Of a stretch of 64,000 bases of DNA, positions 56,666-64,000 are shown in pieces. Both the position numbers and the translations under genes were made by a program. The notes beneath the pieces were generated by a model. That model was given only the letters and a program-made list of their open reading frames with translations, was not told the DNA's origin and did no database searches. The first letter of the stretch is position 1, and every line of letters begins with the position of its first letter. Origin of the DNA: Kalaharituber pfeilii (Eukaryota > Ascomycota > Pezizomycetes > Pezizales > Pezizaceae); contig WHUZ01000010.1 of NCBI GenBank assembly GCA_015179045.1, positions 1,054,001 to 1,118,000 on the forward strand, read 5' to 3'.

Positions 56666-58423
56666 GGCTTGTCTCTGTTCAGCACGGACAATGGCAGAGG
56701 ATTGCGTCCGAGGGGACCGTGTGGGTACGCGGCTGTCGAAGGGGACGAACCTTTGCACTGAGTTCCGAGTTGTGATAGATGAAGGTAGTACAACCAAGGC
56801 TAAATACTTATGTGCAGCTAGTTAAGAAGTCTAGTGAGAAGGAAGAGGTGTAAATGACAGATGACAGCGCGCCTGAGTGGAGCTTGTATGGCGATAGCGG
56901 TTTGGGTGTTGGGTCGGTCCGTGATACGCTGGCCCTGGGCGGTGAATTGGGGCGGCGAGTTAATTGCGGTGACTTGCACAGGGGCATGGCCCCCTGTCAG
57001 CTACATAGCAGTCAGCCCCTGCGCTGCAGGCATGCGTGCTCAGCGTTCTCAGCAGCGGGTCCTATCGACACGCTCCTATCGCGGGCCTACAGTATGATAC
57101 GCTCTTGCACTGCTCCTCGCCCCTCGGAGCGCCCGCCCCGCGCTGGTGGGCGGAGCCGCTGTGCACTCCACGCCTGCCCGACGCCTCACCTACTTGTCCG
57201 AGGCGCGGCGTGCAGCCTTCGCGGCCGGCATGGTTGAGGCGCAGCCAAGCGCGTGCGCGCGAGCGCCAAGGCCCCGCAAAGATGCCCCTGTACAGTCGCG
57301 CCAAGCACGCCAGAACCGAATGTTCCACACCCCCCAAACAGGCTCGTCACAGGGCGAATGGGATATTGACAACCCACCGCAGGCGTAGGCTCTGTCCCAA
57401 GCTGCTAGCTTCAGGTCGATTCCCGTTTCCCCTTCTCACTCTGTTGCATCAATCATCCACGGCAAACTGCCCATCAAGCCAACCTCAGGCTTGCCCTCTC
57501 GACTCCGATTCGACATATCCGTCGGTCACGTCCCGTTACTCTCCTTTCTCGAGGGTCAATTAAAGGAACACGTCACAACTGTTTCTTCGCTCGGCTCATC
57601 AGTAGCAAACGTCTCGGATCGTCACACTATTGCCCACCCTCGCCTGTCGTCCTGTGCAGCACACCTTTGTCATTCCTGCAAAGGATAGAAAAAACCTATT
57701 CCTCATTTCTGTTTATCGTCTTCGTCTTCATCTTATCTTGTACAGATACACGCACAGAGAGAGGGAAGAGCGATTGGGGAAAACTGTGAAGGAGACCGAC
57801 ACGAGAGAAAAAGGACACTCCAATTTTCTGTTGTATTTTGTTTGGTGTTTTGAAGTGGAGGAAGAAGTCCTATAACGAGAAGGAAGAAAAGCCTATTTCT
57901 TGGTGTAGCAATCAAATTCTTGTGGACAAGAGAAGAGTGAGAGAGACAGAAAAAGTTCCATCTTCACCAATACCCACCCGGCAGTGTACGTATCACCACC
58001 ACCACCACCACCACACCTTGTATCAATTCGCAGTCGGGACGAAGGGATTATTCAAACTGGTTGACACGGTCTGGGTATTCTCTAACCTTACATATCTTTC
58101 CTCTTCTTTCTTTTATTTTCTCTACCATTCTTTGCAGTTTCTTATCTTCACTCTAGCTACGCGTCTCGACTTGGTCCTTTCCTCTTCCTTTGTCTTTGAA
58201 TGCTCAATGTGAGGATTCCGGGAATGCTGATTTCGAGTGCGAGTTCTACAGAACTTCTGTATCTTGTATACAGCGCTGAAAGAAACAAGAGAAAAGTGTC
58301 TGAGAAGAAAACAAGAGTCATCTGTGCCTACAGTTGAGCAGACCGTATTCCTTCTCGCTCATTCTCACTTTGTGAAGACCTCAAAGCCATCAACTTCTGC
58401 ACGCTTTTTATTCTCCATTAGCA
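56666..58423. other. shared upstream region of GDT1 and the RRM gene
   Basis: A 1.76-kb divergent intergenic region. GC-rich with many CpG at about 57100-57300, then pyrimidine-rich at 57690-58400. No gene accepted, although several overlapping open frames occur in the GC-rich part. Confidence 0.55.
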
Positions 58424-59915
58424 ATGGCGGACGAAGATAACTTCGACATCGATATCTATGGGGATCTTGATAACGAACCTCCGGTTACAACTTCCAACTC
58501 TTACAGTAATAACACAAACGCCAATGCTAAGAAGGATGATGATGAGCTGCTTTTAGATGATATTGACGATAGCGGACTTGCAGAGTCTAAGCAACCGAAG
58601 GAGGAACCTGCATCTGAGGATACAAGTATGGGTGCTGCCGCGGATAATGGTGATAATTCGGCTGCAAACAAAGAGAGTAAAGACGAAGATCAGGTCAGTC
58701 AAAATCGTAAGAAGGTACCAACAAAGAGGAAATACCCAGACGACAGGCCCGTTGAGAATGGTGCCACAACAGCCCTTTATGTTGCAGATCTACATTGGTG
58801 GTCTACGGATGATGATATACGTGGATGGGTAAATGCTTGTGAATGCGAAGATGAGCTAAAGGACATTACATTCAGTGAACATAAGGTGAATGGAAAATCC
58901 AAAGGGTATGCCATAGATGTACAATCCTCTCTTACATAATCTCTAGAGGCTCATCGCTATGTACAGGGCTGTCTTCATAGAATTCACCTCAACGCAAGCT
59001 GCTACGGCTGTCAAGAAATATATCGAGTCATTTGGAACGCAGCCTTCATTCATGGGTAAACGACACCTGGTAAATTTCACATCCGCACATACGAATCCAT
59101 TCAGGACGCTTCCAAAGGACGCCCCTCAGCGCAATAAAGATCCATCAGGGCGTACTCGCGATACACCAATGGCGGAACGAAGTCAATCACATCCTAGCGG
59201 CCCCCCTACTATGTCACCGGTGAATATGGGTATGAGTAGCATGGGTAGTGGCCCCATGAGCATGGGACCAAATGCCGGTGGTCCTCCAATGGGTGGCGCA
59301 TTCAGAGGCCGTGGTGGGTTTGGAGCTGGGCCTGCACGCGGCGGAAGCATGGGAGGTCCTGGTTTTATGGGCAGCCGCGGTCCTGCCGGACCTCCAATGG
59401 GTGGACCCCAAGGATCTCCACAGGCTGCGTTTCAGCAGCCAATGGGTTTTGGTGCTCCTAACATGGGAATGCCTCAATTTGGCGCAGGAAACTTTCAAGG
59501 TAATGCTAGGGGTGGAATGGGCATGATGAGAGGTGGCCCACAAGGGGCTAGAGGTGGAAGAGGCGGCATGATGGGTGGACCAATGGGTGGGCCTATGGGT
59601 GGTCCTGGAATGATGGGTGGTAGCATGGGAGGGGGCATGGGGATGGGTACAATGGGCAACATGGGAGGACCAATGGGTCCCGCAGGGACTATGGATGGAG
59701 GATTCCCAATGATGCCCACTTTTAACCCTATGATGGGTAAGTATACAAACAACTCAAAGAAAAGACCTGCTCCGGCACTTACCACAAACACAGGTGGAGG
59801 ACCGGGCGGTTACCCCACGCCACATTTTAACCCCGCATTCTTCCCGAATAATCAACCGCAGCAGTGGAATGACCCCCATGACCGCGCCCCAAAGCGCGCT
59901 AGGCCAAATGAATAG
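58424..59915 (+). CDS. CPSF6/CFIm68-like RRM protein, Gly/Met-rich
   Basis: A predicted nuclear RNA-binding protein related to the large subunit of cleavage factor I, which acts in 3'-end processing and poly(A) site choice. Inferred exons are 58424-58905 and 58967-59915 (476 residues); intron 58906-58966 (61 nt) joins SKG to AVFIEF. The N-terminus is acidic (EDNFDIDIYGDLDNEP). The RRM is at about residues 115-200, with RNP2-like TALYVADLHWWSTDDDIRGW and RNP1-like KSKGAVFIEFTSTQAATAV; the WWSTDDD block is typical of the CPSF6-type RRM. The rest is a long low-complexity region of GGPMG/GMGM and RGG-like repeats (GGFGAGPARGG), ending DRAPKRARPNE, a likely nuclear signal. A further GTAAGT...ACACAG segment at 59737-59793 is 57 nt and stop-free, so it may be an optional intron. 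Confidence 0.85.
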
Positions 59916-62181
59916 ATCTCCTGAAGGTAACTCATCAGCAGCAATCGGTCGACGCACATTGGCAAGGCTGATATGCGTGTAGGTGATTGGTAACTAGAAA
60001 GAAGAGGGGAGAAGTTCTGGGGAAGGGGATTCAAAATAACCTAAGACGGCCCTTATAGTCTGAGGAAGCCATTTGCTGCCAGAAGCTATATAATTGTGTC
60101 TGTTTTTATCATATAATTAACTTTCCTTTCTTTTTCATGTCCTAGTTATTTTCTTGTAGTTTACCCAGTCTTTTTCTTCTCTCTTTTATTATCTATCCTT
60201 TAAGAAGAACATGGGGGGGAATGGCACTGGTGCTGAGTGTGGGAAAAACATTCCAGATGGCGACAAAAAAGATCAAGTACTTCTTTGTTCAACACTTGTT
60301 ACATGTTGGTGTGTGCTTGTGTTTCAATTGTGAGCGCTTGCAAGTCTAGGCACAAGGCTATGGTAGGATTGTTGGGACGAAAGTGAAAGTGGATTTAATA
60401 CTAGTTGGAATGGACATTTTTCACTTTTTATTTTTCTTGCAATATTATTTGTTTTTCTCTTGCTTTATTTGCTGCTTCTTTTACATCTCATTTGACTTGG
60501 ACTCTTCCACTTCACTTCATCAATTAGGGTTATGTGAGATACACATGTTGTGGATGTTTTCTTTTTACTGATCTGATCAACTTTCGTCTGCTCGTATTGG
60601 ATGTGGTGCGTGGTTGAAGCTATGCCTTTTATGATTACATTGATGCATGGAGTTTGTTTTATACGTACGTAATGTTATGGGCTTGTGTGTGCATTATGTT
60701 TGTCTCGCGACATAAACCTTTCAATGTCACGTGGCGCTTCACTCTCAACCGTCTCAGGTACACTTGAGGTTCCTATTCCAACAACGTATCATCATAGCAT
60801 GTATGCATCTCAATGCCGCGTTCCTCCTTTCACTTCTTACTAATATTATGATCTAGCTTCGATACCTGGTCTATTCACTGACTTGCTTGATTTCGGATTT
60901 CGTGTTCCAACTGAATTGTCTGATGGTTAGACGCTGTCGTCCTCTTAAGTCCGACTTTTGTCCACAGGTGAGGGGCTGCCGCGCCTATTGAGGATATAGA
61001 GGTGCTAGATAATGGTATCACATGACGAGTTTTTACCCCCGGGATACGTCTGGGCCCGGAGGCAATCATGTACCTGCATTGCAGACGCCGACGGATATGT
61101 TTGCAATGGTACAACACTTGGTCAAACTGAAGTCAAACTGGTTTAGACATGAGGAGAATGCTACCATAATGTACCTCAAACCGTGAATCCTTGTTGAAAC
61201 CCTTGTTTGAGCAGTTAACTCAAAATGACCTTAATGCTTGTAAAATAGCAGACTCGATGTGTGGCATTATAGTGGTCCTTAATATAGTTAGCAAAGGTCT
61301 CCCTCACTCTACCTGGTGAAGATAAATAATATCTAGACCTTTCCTGGTGAAAAAAATAGTTGGGACATCAAAGATCTACATATAACAAAGGATCACAAGC
61401 AAGCAGGAGTCTGTCCTCACATTGGTGGAATCATCTAGAGATTATATCTTGGTCAAGGTTGTGGAACCAGATTCCATAAATTGTCTCTTTGCTTTAGAAT
61501 ATAAACCTGAACGAGGAGCTTTGGATTCCTATCATAGGTTTTTCATGAACCCTACCTGATATGGTATTGTGTTGCGTGGTTGGTTCTTTAGTTTTAATTC
61601 TTAGTGTTCGGAGACCTTTTGCATGTTCACTCCGCACCCTCGGTCGAGCAGTCTTGTGTCCGAGGCGCAAAGATAGCTTCTACATGCCTTATGCTTGCTT
61701 ATTTGAGGCACTATTGCTGGTGTTGGCTGGGCAATGCGGAAATGGTGATATTGTCTCAGTGATGTTGGATTGTTTCCTCATCCCGCTCCCCAAGGGCAAA
61801 GAGGCAGCTGGAGGCAGGAATTGCTGTTCCTGGAATTTGATGGCAGCTTATGCGGAAGGTGATTTCCCCATATGCAAGGTTTTATGAGAGTTCTGCGGAC
61901 ACCAGTATAAACCGTCTAATGCCGCCGTCAACGTACTGTGCCTTGAGCTCTAGATATACGGGAAACTAATTACGGTGCATTCATCAGCAAGCATAATGAG
62001 GTCTCACGCAGTCAAATTTCAGATTACTTTCTTACGCTGGGCATATTTTTAATGCTTAATTCCTTCATTCCTATCCTTGCTTCCTTTCATCTACCCCAAG
62101 CAAACTCCATGCCATTTCTCTCTATCAGAGCTATAACACGTGGGCAACTTCAAAATAGTCCCCCAGACCCATGTAACATTG
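59916..62181. other. gene-poor intergenic stretch
   Basis: RRM gene 3' flank, T-rich at 60130-60520, then mixed sequence. A 108-codon frame at 61561-61887 has no recognised domain. No repeat structure seen. Confidence 0.5.
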
Positions 62182-64000
62182 ATGAAGGTACAAAGGAGGG
62201 AACAAGAATGGCTGCTTGAAGGATGGTCTGTGGCAGCGGTCAGTATTGGAATGTTTGTCCTGGTTGTTGTGTCTGAAGTTCTGTCTGGTATGGCAATATA
62301 CCCTCAGTTTATGAATGAATCACTAACTTACTGGCCTCGATCGGATATTATACGGAATTAGGGTTGACATTAGGGTTGATGAGTATTGACATGTCCAGAA
62401 CCCCGTTGGGATAAAACTGTTGTATAGTTGCTATATACTAATTCAACGTGTGGAATCACAGGACAGGACTCCATGTTCTATCAGTATCAGGTACTCCGAG
62501 GCAACGGAAAATGGCGAAAAGGATTATCCCAGTGAAGAAGTACCCCTACTTTCTGCTTTGTTGGTGTCATAATCTCACACTTCTTACAGAGCTTTACTGC
62601 TGTTTTAAGTAGGCTCACTGCTGATAGCAAGTGTTCTGGTTAATGAAATGCTCCCAATTTTGAATGCAAAGCTTTTTGGAGAAAGCTACAAGGACTTATT
62701 TATTTCGGCGGCATTGGTTATTGTGTTCGGAGAAATCATCCCACAAGCAGTCTTCCCACGTTACGCTTTGGAACTGGGTTCGGCACTTATTTGGTTTGAA
62801 CTATCCCTTACCCTCAACTATGCATCGACTGATATTTTCAGGATTGTCTACCTTTGTATGGCTGTCTGTGGTATTCCAGCTTCTGTATTATAGACGATGC
62901 TTTTCTATACACCGAGGGGTTTTGGTGCTACACAGACAATGTTCAATTTGGAAGAATTGATTACCTTTATTGAGCCACATTCTGAGGATAACGCTAGTGG
63001 TGATTGGGGTCCCGTTGGAGTCTCGAACGGTAGCTTTAATACGAAACGTTGTTGAGGCACAAGATTGTGTCGTAGGAGACGTCGCCAAAGATTTATGCAA
63101 TGTTTATTAATAACGGGCAGATTGGTTTGGACAAAGAGCAGCTTGTGAAGATTTTGAAATGCGGTGTTTCGAAGATTCCAGTGTATGAAACCACTGGTTT
63201 CTCAGGGTGAGTTTAAGGATTCAGGGTTAGCACGAATCAGGTTTTGGGGCTACATACATACGAGGGTAATTCAAAGTTCACCGAATAGTTATGCTATGAC
63301 ATTAACAACACTAACGCAAGAGTAGACACTTGCCAATGTGGACCTAGAAAAGACGACAAAGGACATTAAGAATATTGGTGTGCTGCCGCTTCCGATTATT
63401 GACAAGACCGGTCCATTTATGACGCGCTTGATATTTTCCGCTCCGGAGGTGCACCGTATACTCAATTCGAAGAAAGCTTCTGCAACAGGTGGTTTTGCTA
63501 ATACACTAATCAGCATGGCTTTGGTAGCGGACCCAGCAAGGGAATGTCACATTGAGTCAGCTCAAAAGTTCTATCACGGACAATACACTAATCCTCGCAT
63601 ACAAGTTGAGGTGGGAATTGGGACCGCCACTCTCAACTATCTATAAAATAATCTCCTATGGACAAATCATCCGCGTGCAGCCCACGAAGAGATTGTCGGC
63701 ATTCTCACATTGGAGGACATTTTTAATGCATTGCTTGGTAAGACAGTAGTTGATGGAAAATACGGAAGTCACTCCCCTCAAAAATGGAACGGAATTGAAC
63801 CCTGGAGTTACAGCTTTGATTTAACATCACATGCACCAGAAATGGGGTTTTCGGGTCCAGGAAATATCATGACTCACGAGTCAAACGCAACATCTCCCAC
63901 TGCTGTGTCTTCTATGTCATCAGAGCGGCCACTTCCATTAAAAGTGCTGGACGTCAATATATTTGATGATGCACATATCAGGTTATCACTTGGCAATACA
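62182..64000 (+). pseudogene. CNNM/MAM3-family (DUF21 + CBS) gene with lesions, 3'-partial
   Basis: CNNM/Mam3 proteins are membrane proteins with a DUF21 core and paired CBS domains, linked to Mg2+ and metal handling (yeast Mam3 is vacuolar). The first exons look intact: 62182-62287 (WLLEGWSVAAVSIGMFVLVV), 62362-62392, 62462-62559 and 62613 on. Spliced, they give the DUF21 hallmarks SGLTLGLMSIDMTGLHVLSV, SGTPRQRKMAKRIIPVKK, then SLLIASVLVNEMLPIL and VIVFGEIIPQAVFPRYALEL. Further on, a TAG follows GIPASVL (about 62893). A frameshift separates LEELITFIEPHSE from TVALIRNVVEAQDCVVGDV, the MTP motif after it is lost, and more shifts separate KILKCGVSKIPVYE, GVLPLPIID, IYDALDIFRSGGAP and EIVGILTLEDIFNALLG. 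The C-terminal tail leaves the window. Some breaks could be introns or sequence errors, so pseudogene status is likely, not certain. Confidence 0.75.

Noticed and set aside
61561..61887. 108-codon plus-strand ORF upstream of the CNNM gene
   Set aside because: Hydrophobic and Cys-rich, but lacks a family match and cannot be spliced to the CNNM exons with support.

Overview
This window looks like nuclear DNA of a filamentous ascomycete fungus. The evidence is an ATG29 autophagy gene (a fungus-specific family), an RNA-silencing RdRP, a telobox Myb protein of the TBF1/TRF type, and mostly short introns of about 45-95 nt with GTRNGT donors and CTRAY branch sites. Gene density is low (about one credible gene per 5 kb) and many DNA-transposon remnants are present. 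This would suit a transposon-rich genome such as a truffle-type Pezizomycete, but that placement is inference. No bacterial features (operons, Shine-Dalgarno sites, CRISPR) are seen.

Layout. 1-2714: 3' part of an RdRP gene. 3471-5336: ATG29, seven exons including a 10-nt microexon. 6208-7747: TIR transposon with TA target duplications. 7995-9919: PIF/Harbinger-like transposase relic, tail to tail with its intact-looking Myb/SANT-like partner gene. 10666-11923: long inverted repeat. 12477-14763: protein with several SH3-like domains. 15355-16826: homopolymer runs and a decayed ORF. 17-23 kb: essentially gene-free, with a three-copy tandem repeat. 22986-23744: hypothetical gene. 25468-28283: TBF1/TRF-like telobox protein. 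31888-32664: typical 2-Cys peroxiredoxin. 33-41 kb: gene-poor, with two MITE-like elements, small hairpin repeats and one small coiled-coil gene. 41293-41877 and 43633-44985: two hypothetical genes. 45500-47745: Fot1/pogo-type transposon with two nonsense mutations. 47865-48649: second TIR element. 48970-50241: ribosomal protein eS4, seven exons. 53290-54075: D-lactate dehydrogenase pseudogene. 55100-56665 (minus): GDT1-family transporter. 58424-59915: CPSF6/CFIm68-like RRM protein. 62182 to the window end: CNNM/MAM3-family gene with several lesions.

The host genes are unrelated housekeeping or regulatory genes and do not form a pathway cluster. Two themes recur. One is microexon-rich or three-divisible intron structures (ATG29, eS4, RdRP, possibly the RRM gene) that plain ORF calling misreads. 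The other is decay: two metabolic or transport genes and three transposon ORF sets carry stops and frameshifts. The long inverted repeat in the same window as an RdRP gene is the best candidate for a silencing-related locus, but nothing here proves that it is transcribed.
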